A stretch of 64,000 nt of DNA from Pseudoramibacter alactolyticus ATCC 23263 (GCF_000185505.1 NZ_GL622359.1:829622-893621); one strand, 5' to 3'. Shown: positions 37,354 through 46,938, counted from the stretch's first letter. Numbers and translations: made by a program. The notes: generated by a model from the letters alone, not told the origin.

Positions 37354-38897
37354 TACGCTTCCTCCCAGCCGAAGACGGCCGCCGCCATTCGGCGCACCTC
37401 CTCCTCAGAGTCGGCATAAACCTTCATCGTGCAGTGCATTTTATCACCGGAGGTAAAAATCGTCAGACGATTCTCTTCAATATTTTCTCCGAGCTTGGTC
37501 AGCCTGGCCGCGACTGTTGACGAATTCGTGATCGGCACCACCTGAAGCAAGTCCTCATTGGTTCCCTGATATTCGGGAAACAGACCGACGTAATTCAGAA
37601 TCGGAAGGTGATGCGCCAGAAAGCGGAAAGACCAGCGCGGCATAATTTCATAAATCAGCTCCGGATTGGCCTCGCTGGAAAAATCGGCTAAATTATGCGT
37701 GGTTTTCATTATCTGAAATCGGGGATTATAAATTGCCACAATCGTATTGAGCCAAAGCCCCAATGTGTTGGCATTGCGGCGATTCCGGCCGTTAGTCAGC
37801 ACCGCAATGGGCAGACGCCCCGCATAACCGGTTGTGAACGCGTGACATTGGACGTAAAGCCGGGCGGTTGTCTGCAGAGCATCCTGCTGAAACCCCTTGC
37901 GCATGCTATCGCTCATGGTTTTGCAGATGGTCATCGAATAAAAACGCTTTCCCCGAATGGAGTGCATATATCGCAGCAAGGCCCCCGTCAGGCGAACGGC
38001 AATCAATCCCAACACGCGCGCCCGTTCCCCCAGGGTCGGCCGCCTTGTCCGCACGTATTCGCTGTAATCCAATATGCCGTCGCCGCTTTGTGCCTCCCCT
38101 TTTAAAATGGCCTCTAAGCGATCGGCCACCACCAGATGAGACATCCGATCCCAGATGCTGTGGTGTGCGTAAACACGGACCAGGTGTTCGTCCCCGGAAA
38201 GGACAATAATTAATACCTTGGCCAGCAGCTGTCCTTCCCCAAATAAATTCATGGCGTTGCGCGCGTCGGCCAGCCCTTCACAGATCGTTTCCCGTGTTTC
38301 CGGGCACTGCGCCATATCAATCACCGGAATCTGCCAATCCGCGCTGTCGTACACATGCATGTGATGACCTGGAGCCGCACCGGTCCGCAACGCCTCCTGT
38401 TCCGCAATGAACCGGTAAACGGCCGCCTTTACCTGCTCCGTGGTCGCCCCCCGAACATGCACCCGGGTGGACAAAATGCCCAAATAATTTTTCTTACTCA
38501 TCTCGAGCAGATAACGCTGAAAACGAAACATCCGATAGGTCTTGCTCACCGCATGCAGCGCGTTGCCATTATACGCCTCAAAGCTGTCCCGGATCACCGC
38601 ACTCGTCAGCCGGCGGCCGGCATCAACAATCTCTGTGTCAGCCTTTCCCGTCACACTGATCGTTTTCGGTGCCGTCTGCTCCTCGATTAAATGCAAAAAT
38701 GCTTCAAGGGTTTCGTGCGCATAAATATCCTGGATGCTTAAGTCGACGTTTAACTCCTGTTTGATCATCTCCATCATGATCACCGCCTGCAAGGAGTTGC
38801 CGTTCATGTCGAAAAAGGATTCCGACTGGTCGATGGTCTCTCTTTTCAATACTTCTTTCCAAATCCCTGTCACTTTTTCTGCCGTCGCTGCTGTCAC
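37353..38897 (-). CDS. Peptidyl carrier-condensation didomain protein
   Basis: Two-domain NRPS component of 514 residues. The first 75 residues are a carrier with FFDMNGNSLQAV (Ser35 for phosphopantetheine; Met-Asn replace the usual Leu-Gly). The rest (about 95-505) is a condensation-fold domain with HHSIWD at 245-250, fitting HHxxxD. No adenylation domain is present, so the carrier must be loaded in trans. It may join a second unit to the acyl-thiazoline made by the large synthetase, or act in release. It overlaps the PPTase gene by four bases. Confidence 0.85.
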   Translation of the reverse strand: MTAATAEKVTGIWKEVLKRETIDQSESFFDMNGNSLQAVIMMEMIKQELNVDLSIQDIYAHETLEAFLHLIEEQTAPKTISVTGKADTEIVDAGRRLTSAVIRDSFEAYNGNALHAVSKTYRMFRFQRYLLEMSKKNYLGILSTRVHVRGATTEQVKAAVYRFIAEQEALRTGAAPGHHMHVYDSADWQIPVIDMAQCPETRETICEGLADARNAMNLFGEGQLLAKVLIIVLSGDEHLVRVYAHHSIWDRMSHLVVADRLEAILKGEAQSGDGILDYSEYVRTRRPTLGERARVLGLIAVRLTGALLRYMHSIRGKRFYSMTICKTMSDSMRKGFQQDALQTTARLYVQCHAFTTGYAGRLPIAVLTNGRNRRNANTLGLWLNTIVAIYNPRFQIMKTTHNLADFSSEANPELIYEIMPRWSFRFLAHHLPILNYVGLFPEYQGTNEDLLQVVPITNSSTVAARLTKLGENIEENRLTIFTSGDKMHCTMKVYADSEEEVRRMAAAVFGWEEA

Positions 38898-39550
38898 CGC
38901 ATTGCCTCCCGTTCTTGTTCACAAAATTGAGTTAATGTTTGCAATGTCACCTGATTAAAAACAGGCATGGTTTCTCCGAAAAATGTAATCACGTTGTTTT
39001 TTCTGGCCGTATTTTCGTGCCAGAGACCTGACCGGCGCCCGCAAAATCCCACAAGGGGTGTCATGTCCGTCGCCTTTAGCCCGCCATTCAGCCCGAGCCC
39101 TCGGTATTTCCCGGCGGCTTCCTTGAGCGACCACAGCTGGGTGAGCGTTACCGCGCTGCGATGTTTTCGCCAATAACGCATTTCCGGCTCCGATAAGAAA
39201 AATGCCGGATCACATACCGTTTCAGAAAAATACGTCTCGACATCCACGCCCACCGGCCGATCGGACACGGCGCAAACAACTGTCGCGTCCCGATGGCTGA
39301 GATTAAAACACGGCCCGTTTGAATAATAGGGTTTGCCGAACGCTCCGCGTCTGAGCACGCCCGGATCTTCCCCCGGGTATTCCCGGCGCATTGCAAGTCT
39401 CAGCAAGAGCGCCCCGACGATAAGCCCGCGCTTTTTCAGCGCGTTCTGCTGTCGCCTCACCCGTTCTTTTCGCGCCTTTGACAACAAACACAAAGACCGT
39501 GCGCACCACCGTTCGCTCAATCGATCGGCTTCATCAAAAATGTAAACCAT
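38894..39550 (-). CDS. Sfp-type 4'-phosphopantetheinyl transferase
   Basis: Activates carrier proteins by moving phosphopantetheine from CoA to the carrier Ser. Motifs are GKPYYSNGPCFNLSHR, VGVDVETYF (metal Asp and Glu) and LWSLKEAAGKYRGLGL. It has 218 residues, the Sfp size class. The operon thus brings its own activator for its three carrier domains. Its ATG overlaps the stop of the U32-like gene (TGATG). Confidence 0.93.
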   Translation of the reverse strand: MVYIFDEADRLSERWCARSLCLLSKARKERVRRQQNALKKRGLIVGALLLRLAMRREYPGEDPGVLRRGAFGKPYYSNGPCFNLSHRDATVVCAVSDRPVGVDVETYFSETVCDPAFFLSEPEMRYWRKHRSAVTLTQLWSLKEAAGKYRGLGLNGGLKATDMTPLVGFCGRRSGLWHENTARKNNVITFFGETMPVFNQVTLQTLTQFCEQEREAMR

Positions 39551-40842
39551 CAGCGCTCCTCGGTTTTAACCGGATTGAAGATTTCACTGGTATTGAATTT
39601 ATCTTTCAGAATTCGGGCATTCTCGATCCATTTTTGATACGCCTTCTGCTTAGTGTTATCGATGCTCACTGCTTTCTTCGCCCATTCCCGGCAATAGGTG
39701 CAGTCGCATTTCGTCGGTTTTCCGGCGGGGGCGCTTTCCAACCGGCAACTTTTACGATCACATTGATAATCGCGAATGAAATGCTCGAGAAAGCCATCCA
39801 ATTTTTGATTGTCAATATAGATATCCGGCAGCGCAAAAAACGCCGAATACCGGATCAGCGTATCCATATCGATCTTTCCTGCCCGCAGGCTCTGGACATA
39901 GCCCGCGACATCAAATTGCTTTTGACTATTGGCGCTATCATTGCCGATCCAATTCATGATATCCAGCAGATTTCCCTCGTATTTCTCTTCAATATAAGCT
40001 TTGACCACCCGGCATAAAAAAGCCGTGCTCTTTGTCCGCTCTACCAATTTAAGCACCAGGCGATCGTTCCCCGTGCGCTTGCAAAGAGCCTCATAATAAT
40101 GCTGATCCTCCGGCCGAATCCAATCCGATGCAATCATATTCGCCGGATGGGTCACCTTGCGCGCGTAACAATTAACCAAGCTGAAATCGAAATAGTTTTT
40201 CTGTGAACGGCTGCCCATCAGACTGGAAGCGGAAACGGCTCCCGCATGATTGAGCGCGTAAGGGCAATCGTGCAGGCAGCCGTTATTGGCAATGATCCGG
40301 ATCTTTACATTCCGATCGCGGTAAGTCTGAAGCATGGCCTCGAGCAGATCGAAATTGCGGGTGCAGTTCTCTGTTAAAGTCAGCTCATCGGCTCCCATCT
40401 CAACCCAGCTTTTCGCCTTGGACAACGATCCGACAAAAGCGTAAATGCCAATGGTCACTTTGATGTGCGGAAACTGCCTTTTGACCAGCTGCAGCAAATA
40501 AGGCGAGCAGACAGTCAGCCAGCGAATCCCCATATCGCTGAGGGTCCCGATAAATTCGACGAGCCGCCGATGATCTTCGGGAATGATATCGCGATTTTGC
40601 AGCGTCAATGTGTTCAGCAGATAATTAAAATCGATGCCCATAGACCGACAGCGCGCGTTATAGCGCGCCACCTCGTCCAGGCTGACCTCGTTTAAGGCGA
40701 CCGATGCCCGCCCGCCGCCGACAATATCCGTTTTGAGCTTGCCAAACATGCTGACGATTTGGCCCCGCGTGTCCGTCTTTTCGATAAAATCCAGCAAAGC
40801 CGGATCAAAATTCGTCCCCACATCCAGCTTGATTTTTCCCAT
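39550..40842 (-). CDS. U32 peptidase-like Cys-rich protein of the NRPS operon
   Basis: A 430-residue protein resembling the U32 peptidase superfamily (UbiU/UbiV, RlhA, TrhP), members of which hold a 4Fe-4S cluster and take part in O2-independent hydroxylations. Visible features are a TIM-barrel-like run, GADELTLTENCTRNFD, NNGCLHDCPYALNH, LVNCYARK and a C-terminal Cys cluster (YQCDRKSC, KCDCTYCREW). The Cys spacing would allow one or two metal clusters. No hydrolase residues can be assigned. It sits between the synthetase and the PPTase, so a tailoring role, perhaps hydroxylation, is a guess. Confidence 0.65.
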   Translation of the reverse strand: MGKIKLDVGTNFDPALLDFIEKTDTRGQIVSMFGKLKTDIVGGGRASVALNEVSLDEVARYNARCRSMGIDFNYLLNTLTLQNRDIIPEDHRRLVEFIGTLSDMGIRWLTVCSPYLLQLVKRQFPHIKVTIGIYAFVGSLSKAKSWVEMGADELTLTENCTRNFDLLEAMLQTYRDRNVKIRIIANNGCLHDCPYALNHAGAVSASSLMGSRSQKNYFDFSLVNCYARKVTHPANMIASDWIRPEDQHYYEALCKRTGNDRLVLKLVERTKSTAFLCRVVKAYIEEKYEGNLLDIMNWIGNDSANSQKQFDVAGYVQSLRAGKIDMDTLIRYSAFFALPDIYIDNQKLDGFLEHFIRDYQCDRKSCRLESAPAGKPTKCDCTYCREWAKKAVSIDNTKQKAYQKWIENARILKDKFNTSEIFNPVKTEER

Positions 40843-40857
40843 GGTTCTCCTGCTCCA

Positions 40858-43800
40858 TCATTCTCCGTGCTCAGCCACAATATCCGCCATCTCTTCAATG
40901 GTTTCAAACGCGAAGTATTGTTCCCGGGGAAACTTCAGCTGATAATGACTCTCCACCTCGTTGATGATCGTGAAGAGCTTGATTGAATCGCCGCCGATAT
41001 CGTAAAAATTTTGATCCACGCCGATTCCGTCCGCCGCGAGCACCCGTGACCAAATCCGCCGGATCTGGGTTTCAAGCGGTGTCGCCGGCTGTTTTTGTGC
41101 CCCGGATCCGGCCAGCACCTCCGCTTCCGCCAATTGTTTGCGGTCCACCTTGCCATTGACTGTCAAAGGCAGGGCGTCCAGCGCCACGACCGCCGCCGGC
41201 ACCATGTAGTTCGGCAGCTGCTCTTTCAGGCCGGCCTTGACGGCCTCCGTGTCGACGGGCTTATCTGACACCACAAAAGCGGAAATTTCCTTCACCTGGC
41301 CCCGTGCCTGCACCACCGCCGCGCTCTCATCAATTCCGTCCAATGAGGTCAGGGCCTTTTCGATTTCGCCGAGCTCGATGCGATGTCCACGGATTTTCAC
41401 CTGCGTATCTTTGCGGCCGGAAAAAATGATGTAGGTCTCTTCGTCCGCTTCATGCAGTCGGCCCATATCCCCGGTCCGGTAAAGTCTGCCCAGAGCGGGA
41501 TGCTCGATAAAGGACGCCGCGGTTTGAACCGGATCATTTAAATAAGCCTGTGCCACGCCGGCACCGCCGATAAAGAGCTCGCCCTCCACATCCGGCGGAC
41601 ACAATGCCCCGGTATAATTCAACACATAAAACTGCTGATTGGCCAGCGGCATCCCATAGGGAATGCTTTGCCAGTCGGGCCGGATCTCGCAGATCGGGTA
41701 TTCGATGGACCAAATGGAGGCCTCGGTCGCGCCGCCCATGCTGACCACCTCAATCCCCGGCAGCAAATCCATGATCGTCCCCGGCAGGCCTACCGGAATC
41801 CAATCGCCGCTTAAAATAGCCAGCCGCAGCAAATTATCAGTTACCGTGATCATCCGGCCGCCGGCTTCGGCAAAGCCGCGGCTTGACTGCCGGCTCAGCT
41901 CCTCCGCATACATCTGCATGAAGGCCGGCACGGAATTCCAAACGGTCACCGCTTCGTTGGCCACCAGTGCAGCCACTTCGCGCACATTCCGCGGGTCCTG
42001 CACCATGACCAGACGCGCACCGGCCGCCAAACTGCCGAAAATATCATACACCGATAAATCAAAGCAAATGGAAGACAGCCCGATGAAGCAGTCCTCGCTG
42101 CCGACACCGTAACGCTGATTGACATCCAAGATGGTATTGACCGCAGCCTTGTTGGTAATCACGACGCCCTTCGGCCGGCCGGTGCTCCCGGAGGTATAAA
42201 TCGCATAGGCTACCGCCTCGGGATCGGCCGCCGTTTTCGGGCGGGGCAAACCGTTTGTGTCAAACGCATCCATGCTGTCGATCACGAGTCTGCAGCCTGC
42301 GTCCGTCACAATCTTTTGCCGTCTGCTCTCGGGGTTTTCGGGATCCAGCGGAACATAGGCCGCGCCGATCTTCAGAACCCCGAGCATTGCCGCGATGGTC
42401 TCTTTCCGACGATGGCCCATAACACCCACATAGTCCCCCTTGGACACGCCCTTGGCGGCAAGCCATGAGGCCACGCAACCGGCCGCCTCGTGAAGCTGCG
42501 CATAGGTATAAAACCCTGCGGCGTCCTGCACGGCGACGCTTGCGCCATGCCCGGCAACGCTGTCAGCAAAGAGTTGATAGAGGGTCGTCCGGGGAATGGG
42601 CGCCGCCGTTTCGTTGTAGCGCTTCCATTTTTCGCGGCAGGCCTCACTCGGCTGCAGATAATCCGCGACGTTTCCGGCCTGATCCAGCCTTTGAAGACAA
42701 TGCTCGAACAACGCGAACATATCCCTCATCAGATCATCGTCGAAAAGAGCCTGCAAATAATCCCAAGTCACCAAAATCCCTTCCGGCGTCTCCCGGGCCT
42801 GGCAGTCCAGATAAACCTGGGAGGTTTGACTGATGGCGTACTGCAGATCGCCGAGCTCGACCGCCGGCGCATCGGCCTGATCCAGGGTGCTGGTAAAAAC
42901 GATGGGCATCGCGGCTTTGTTGCCGGTGCCTTGTTCCCTTTTGATATCCCGAAGCCATTCCACTCCGGTGTAATAGCGATGCTCCAATCCGCAGAAAATT
43001 TCATCCTGTATCGCTTGAAAGACCGTTTTGATCGTCGGGTTGTCCGCGAAGTTAAAAGGCAAGAGCATGGTCGAAGTAAAATCACCCATCATCCGCGCAA
43101 CATCCGGATGAAAATCATATTTATTGAAAATGGTAACATTCAGCGTGCACCGCGGCTGATTGGCATAGGCCGACAGCGCCAATGCGTAGGCCGTGCAGAT
43201 CACCGAGGATAAGGAGATGCCGTTTGCCGTGGCCAGGGCGCGAAGCCGCGCAGTCTGACCCGGCGAAAGAGTCAAACTCAGACGTTTAAAAACCGCTGTT
43301 TTAGCTGCCGTGGTATCTTTGAGCACCGGCAGCTGAGGCGCCGGCGGAATGGCGGCCGCCCGCTCCTTCCAAAAGGCCTTGTCCTTCGCGTATTGCTCTG
43401 ACGCGTGAATCGCGTCAATCCCCCGCATAAAATCCCGGAAGGTGAAGGCCAATGGCTCCAGCATCGCCCCGGGATGATCGTAGCACCATAGAAGCTCGCG
43501 TTTGAACATTTCAATGCTGCTCGCATCCATGATGAGCAGATCGATGCCCAAAAAGAGATCGCTTTCCCGATCGCTGATGCGCAGCGCCTTCAATTCAAAC
43601 AACGGCCAGTGATCCGCGGCAAACACCGCGTGGGACATCCGCGCCCGCTCCTCGGCCCGGATGGCTTCAAGCGTTTCAGCGTCCTCGCCCCGTCCGTCAA
43701 TCACCTCGATATGATAGTGCGGCACCGCCTGTAAAATTTGCTGCCGGTGATCCTCGGTCATCACCAGGCGCATATTATCCTGATGGGCAATCACGCGGTT

Positions 43801-45963
43801 GAGCGCATCTTCAAATCGCGCCAAGTCCAAATCCGTACGGTATTCATAATAACCGTGGGTCGAGATGCCACCCATATCAAAGGCCTCTTCCCGCCCCAGC
43901 AAATAAGCCCGCTGGATATCCGTCAACGCAAAGGGCTCTGCCCGGTGCGCGGGATCGGGTTCGACGGAAAGACACACCGGCGCCGTCGCTTCGTCCATAT
44001 GCGCTTTGACAAGGGCCACAAAACTTTTCACATCAAAAACCCGCATCAGCGCCTTAAGGCTGAGGCGAATGCCGAAATGCACCTGAAGTTTTGTGGCCAG
44101 CTGCATGAGTACGATAGAACTGCCGCCGGCTTCGAAAAAGTTTTTAGAATGCCGGCTGCCGCCGCTCTGAACGCTCTCATTCCATAAATCCTGCAACCGC
44201 ATGGACAGCGAATCGCCAAAAACAACCGCATCTGTTTCGTCCTCTGCCGCAATCGCTGCACGAATATCGCTGATAATCGGTTCAAACACCCCGTCCTGAT
44301 ATTGCTTAATGAGTGCCGAACGCTGAATTTTCCCGCTATTGGTTTTTGGGATGGCTTCAATGGGCAGATAATAATCAAAGGCGATGAATTGCTCCTGTTT
44401 GATGGCCAGATCCAGCTGCCGAATTTTTACCGCAAAATCGGCCGTCGCCTGCCTGCTTTGAATGAACAAAACAAGCTCGGGCTCGTTGTGGCGGTTATAG
44501 ATCTGAGAGGCGACAATCCGATCCTTAAGTGCCGGAAAAATACGCGCGATCCGATTTTCAATATCCAGCGGATAGTAATTCTGCCCGTTGATAAAAATAA
44601 TGTCTTTTTTCCGGCCGGTAATGATGATTTCTCCATCAGAAAGATATCCCATATCTCCGGAAGCCAGGTATTCACCGACCATGCGCTTTTGCATTTCGTT
44701 TTGACGGAAAAAATAACGTTCGCTGATCGATTCCCCAGCGTAACATAGCTCGCCGACCGTTTCCTCCGGCAAAGCATGGCCCTCGTCATCTGCCACTAAA
44801 ACCTTAAGCCCCGGAACCGGTGTTCCCACAGAGGCATACCGAACCTGCTGCCGATGTTCGTTCGTCTCGCCGGTGCGTATTTGCGCGCGATTTTCGCCCA
44901 GCGCATCAAAGTCCAGGCAGTCCACGCGCATGGGCTTCCCTGCCTTCCCCAGAGAAACCGCAAACGCCGATTCCGATAAGCCATAAGCCGTTCGCAGGGC
45001 CACCGGCGAAAGACCCGCTGCCGCAAAGCGGCCGGCAAAATGATCGGCCAGTTCCGCATTGACCGGCTCTGCCCCCAGGAAAAAGTTTTTGACGCAGGAA
45101 AGATTCAGCGTTTCTAAATCGGCATCCGAAACGGCTGCATCCAGTAATTTAAGAGCAAAATTCATGCCGCCCAAGACGGTGATCCTCCGATCGCTGACCT
45201 GGCGAAGAAACCAATCCGGATGCTGCACGAACAGCGGCGGCGGCATCACGCCCTGGCTCGCCCCTTTCGCAATGGGAATCAAATGAAACCCGATAAATCC
45301 AAACGCATGGGTCAAAGGCAGCCAGCTCAGACTCCGTTCCGAATCATCATAATCCATGATGGAAAGCGCAGAGCAAATGGACGCCGCCATGGTTTTCTGT
45401 TTGAGCACAACCCCTTTGGGAAGATCCGTGCTCCCGGAGGAAAAAAGAATACAGCATTCATCTTCCGGGGTGATCTTCGGATAAACCATTCCCGTATTGC
45501 CGATGCGCCGACCTTTCTCCATCAAATCTTCATAGACCATCAGCGTTATGTTTTCAAAGGGCGCAATCGCTTTCTGATAATCTTTAAGCGACGCCTCGGG
45601 AATTAAAATCGTCAGCCTGACAATATCCCGACAGATGTTGAGCTGTTTGTCGAGCACGTCCCTGCCGGCCGCATCGCCCATAGCGAAGGGCAGCGCCATG
45701 GGCACGGCCCCCGCGTATTGAATCCCCCAAAAGGCTCGCGAATACTGCCCCGGCGTCGGCAACTGCAGCATGATCTTATCTCCCTTTTCGACGCCTGAAA
45801 CTATTAATGCATCGGCCAACTTTTTGCCCTCTGCATTTAATTCGGCATAGGAAACCACTTCTGCCTCCGCTGCACTTTTCCAAAAGCACGCAGTCTTTTT
45901 GGCATAGAGTTTCAACGATTGGTCAAACATCTCTGTCATTGTCTGAAATAATCTATCTTTCAT
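40858..45963 (-). CDS. Nonribosomal peptide synthetase: AMP ligase (FAAL-like)-carrier-Cy-A-carrier
   Basis: Five-domain synthetase, 1701 residues. Residues 1-560 are a fatty acyl-AMP ligase-like domain (FSSGSTDLPKG, SWLPLTHAFGFIG, AYGLSESAFA). A carrier follows with FFEAGGSSIVL (Ser616). The next domain (about 675-1110) has FALTDIQRAYLLGR and D808-x4-D813-x2-S816, the mark of a Cy heterocyclization domain in place of HHxxxD. The adenylation domain (1120-1610) has IYTSGSTGRPKG and FDLSVYDIFG; pocket positions read D, L, Y, N and later I, W, close to the cysteine code. The last carrier has DIGGDSIKL (Ser1660). Expected product: an acyl-thiazoline thioester. No TE domain is fused. Confidence 0.92.
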   Translation of the reverse strand: MKDRLFQTMTEMFDQSLKLYAKKTACFWKSAAEAEVVSYAELNAEGKKLADALIVSGVEKGDKIMLQLPTPGQYSRAFWGIQYAGAVPMALPFAMGDAAGRDVLDKQLNICRDIVRLTILIPEASLKDYQKAIAPFENITLMVYEDLMEKGRRIGNTGMVYPKITPEDECCILFSSGSTDLPKGVVLKQKTMAASICSALSIMDYDDSERSLSWLPLTHAFGFIGFHLIPIAKGASQGVMPPPLFVQHPDWFLRQVSDRRITVLGGMNFALKLLDAAVSDADLETLNLSCVKNFFLGAEPVNAELADHFAGRFAAAGLSPVALRTAYGLSESAFAVSLGKAGKPMRVDCLDFDALGENRAQIRTGETNEHRQQVRYASVGTPVPGLKVLVADDEGHALPEETVGELCYAGESISERYFFRQNEMQKRMVGEYLASGDMGYLSDGEIIITGRKKDIIFINGQNYYPLDIENRIARIFPALKDRIVASQIYNRHNEPELVLFIQSRQATADFAVKIRQLDLAIKQEQFIAFDYYLPIEAIPKTNSGKIQRSALIKQYQDGVFEPIISDIRAAIAAEDETDAVVFGDSLSMRLQDLWNESVQSGGSRHSKNFFEAGGSSIVLMQLATKLQVHFGIRLSLKALMRVFDVKSFVALVKAHMDEATAPVCLSVEPDPAHRAEPFALTDIQRAYLLGREEAFDMGGISTHGYYEYRTDLDLARFEDALNRVIAHQDNMRLVMTEDHRQQILQAVPHYHIEVIDGRGEDAETLEAIRAEERARMSHAVFAADHWPLFELKALRISDRESDLFLGIDLLIMDASSIEMFKRELLWCYDHPGAMLEPLAFTFRDFMRGIDAIHASEQYAKDKAFWKERAAAIPPAPQLPVLKDTTAAKTAVFKRLSLTLSPGQTARLRALATANGISLSSVICTAYALALSAYANQPRCTLNVTIFNKYDFHPDVARMMGDFTSTMLLPFNFADNPTIKTVFQAIQDEIFCGLEHRYYTGVEWLRDIKREQGTGNKAAMPIVFTSTLDQADAPAVELGDLQYAISQTSQVYLDCQARETPEGILVTWDYLQALFDDDLMRDMFALFEHCLQRLDQAGNVADYLQPSEACREKWKRYNETAAPIPRTTLYQLFADSVAGHGASVAVQDAAGFYTYAQLHEAAGCVASWLAAKGVSKGDYVGVMGHRRKETIAAMLGVLKIGAAYVPLDPENPESRRQKIVTDAGCRLVIDSMDAFDTNGLPRPKTAADPEAVAYAIYTSGSTGRPKGVVITNKAAVNTILDVNQRYGVGSEDCFIGLSSICFDLSVYDIFGSLAAGARLVMVQDPRNVREVAALVANEAVTVWNSVPAFMQMYAEELSRQSSRGFAEAGGRMITVTDNLLRLAILSGDWIPVGLPGTIMDLLPGIEVVSMGGATEASIWSIEYPICEIRPDWQSIPYGMPLANQQFYVLNYTGALCPPDVEGELFIGGAGVAQAYLNDPVQTAASFIEHPALGRLYRTGDMGRLHEADEETYIIFSGRKDTQVKIRGHRIELGEIEKALTSLDGIDESAAVVQARGQVKEISAFVVSDKPVDTEAVKAGLKEQLPNYMVPAAVVALDALPLTVNGKVDRKQLAEAEVLAGSGAQKQPATPLETQIRRIWSRVLAADGIGVDQNFYDIGGDSIKLFTIINEVESHYQLKFPREQYFAFETIEEMADIVAEHGE

Positions 45964-46012
45964 TTCTCCCCCTTGAAATTATCAGTTTTAACTAACATTA
46001 GAATCATTTTAA

Positions 46013-46031
46013 AACACCGTGTCCCGGTGTT
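46013..46031 (-). promoter_or_regulatory. Dyad in the 5' leader of the NRPS operon
   Basis: AACACCG-GGACA-CGGTGTT on the minus strand is a perfect seven-base inverted repeat with a five-base loop, between promoter and start codon. It is followed by TTTAAAA, too weak for a terminator. It could be an operator or an attenuating hairpin. Confidence 0.5.
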
Positions 46032-46051
46032 CATTTAAATTTTAAAAATTA

Positions 46052-46094
46052 GGCAAGTGCTATAATTATACGCTTGCCGATAATTATCTGTCAA
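46052..46094 (-). promoter_or_regulatory. Promoter of the NRPS operon with overlapping dyad
   Basis: Minus-strand TTGACA at 46089-46094 and TATAAT at 46065-46070, both perfect consensus, 18 bases apart. GGCAAG and CTTGCC flank the -10 (46052-46057 and 46073-46078), an inverted repeat in the place where a repressor would block RNA polymerase. The start codon is about 95 bases downstream, preceded by AAGGGGGAG. Confidence 0.8.
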
Positions 46095-46259
46095 TATTTA
46101 TTCTTGTCTTTTACATTATTATTTATTTTTATATGGCCCGCCATCTCTCGAATCCCTTTTTCGACCGCAGACATCGCCCATCCATTTCAAGTTTTACCGG
46201 GATATATCTCTCAAAAATGACACAAACCCATCCACGCGTCCAATGTGTGATTATCATTT

Positions 46260-46275
46260 GAGGGGCAACGCCCTC
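46260..46275. repeat. Subterminal hairpin of the IS200-type relic
   Basis: GAGGG-GCAACG-CCCTC lies about 60 bases beyond the end of the broken transposase. IS200/IS605 elements use imperfect end hairpins as recognition structures, and this one is in the right place. The stretch 46095-46334 holds no gene I can support. Confidence 0.35.
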
Positions 46276-46334
46276 TGCTCTTAGCGAACACGTAAAACTG
46301 TAAACACAATCTGTCAACCGCTTTGTCTGTCTTG

Positions 46335-46797
46335 TTACTTTTTACTTCTAAATGGATTGGTTCCCGAAATTGCCAGTTGTTCGCCCAATTTATCCTCTGA
46401 CAGTTCATTCCTTATATATTCGCTGATTCTTTTCTCATTCTTCCCGACCGTATCCACATAATCTCCTTTGCACCAAAATTCCCGATTGCGATATTTAGAT
46501 TTCAATTCCCCAAAGGTTTCATACAACATCGTGCTCTTTTTCCTTTCAAATATCCCATACAACTTTGATACAGTATATTTGGAGGAATTTCCACCAGCAT
46601 ATGAACATAATCCGGGTAGATTTCTGCATTGACGGTTTTAACGCCCTTCCATTCGCACAATTTCCTCAATATGCCAATGGCTCTTTTTTCTCCCAGCAAA
46701 AAAACATGCGCCTGTATTTTGGAGCAAACACAATATGGTATTTACAGTTCCACTTTGAATGCAATAAACTATTGATATCATTCATTCCCATAATGAA
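46335..46797 (-). pseudogene. IS200/IS605-family transposase TnpA, two frameshifts
   Basis: Remnant of a Y1 HUH transposase. From ATG at 46797 the first frame gives HSKWNCKYHIVFAPKYRR; it breaks at an A6 run near 46685. A second frame continues with AIGILRKLCEWKGVK, EIYPDYVHMLVEIPP (HUH region changed to YVHML) and MGYLKGK; it breaks at an A5 run near 46525. The third has YETFGELKSKYRNREFWCKG and DYVDTVGKNEKR, with the catalytic Tyr region. One added A at each run would restore the frame. It lies at the upstream edge of the NRPS operon. Confidence 0.85.
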
Positions 46798-46904
46798 TGA
46801 ACCCTCCTTTTCGTTCCTTTCCCTGCAGCTGACAGACCGCATTCAAAGCGGAACGCGACAAGAAGAACCTTTTTTGTTCAAACCTTTAAGGTTTTTCGGC
46901 ATAC

Positions 46905-46938
46905 AAAAAAGCAGCAGATGCCAGGGCTTCCGCTGCTT
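46905..46938 (-). terminator. Terminator after thiT
   Basis: Minus-strand AAGCAGC and GCTGCTT enclose a 16-base loop and are followed by T5. It lies about 75 bases past the thiT stop. Confidence 0.75.

Noticed and set aside
46129..46408. Two minus-strand open frames after the IS200 relic
   Set aside because: No RBS or homology; they fall in the IS end region.
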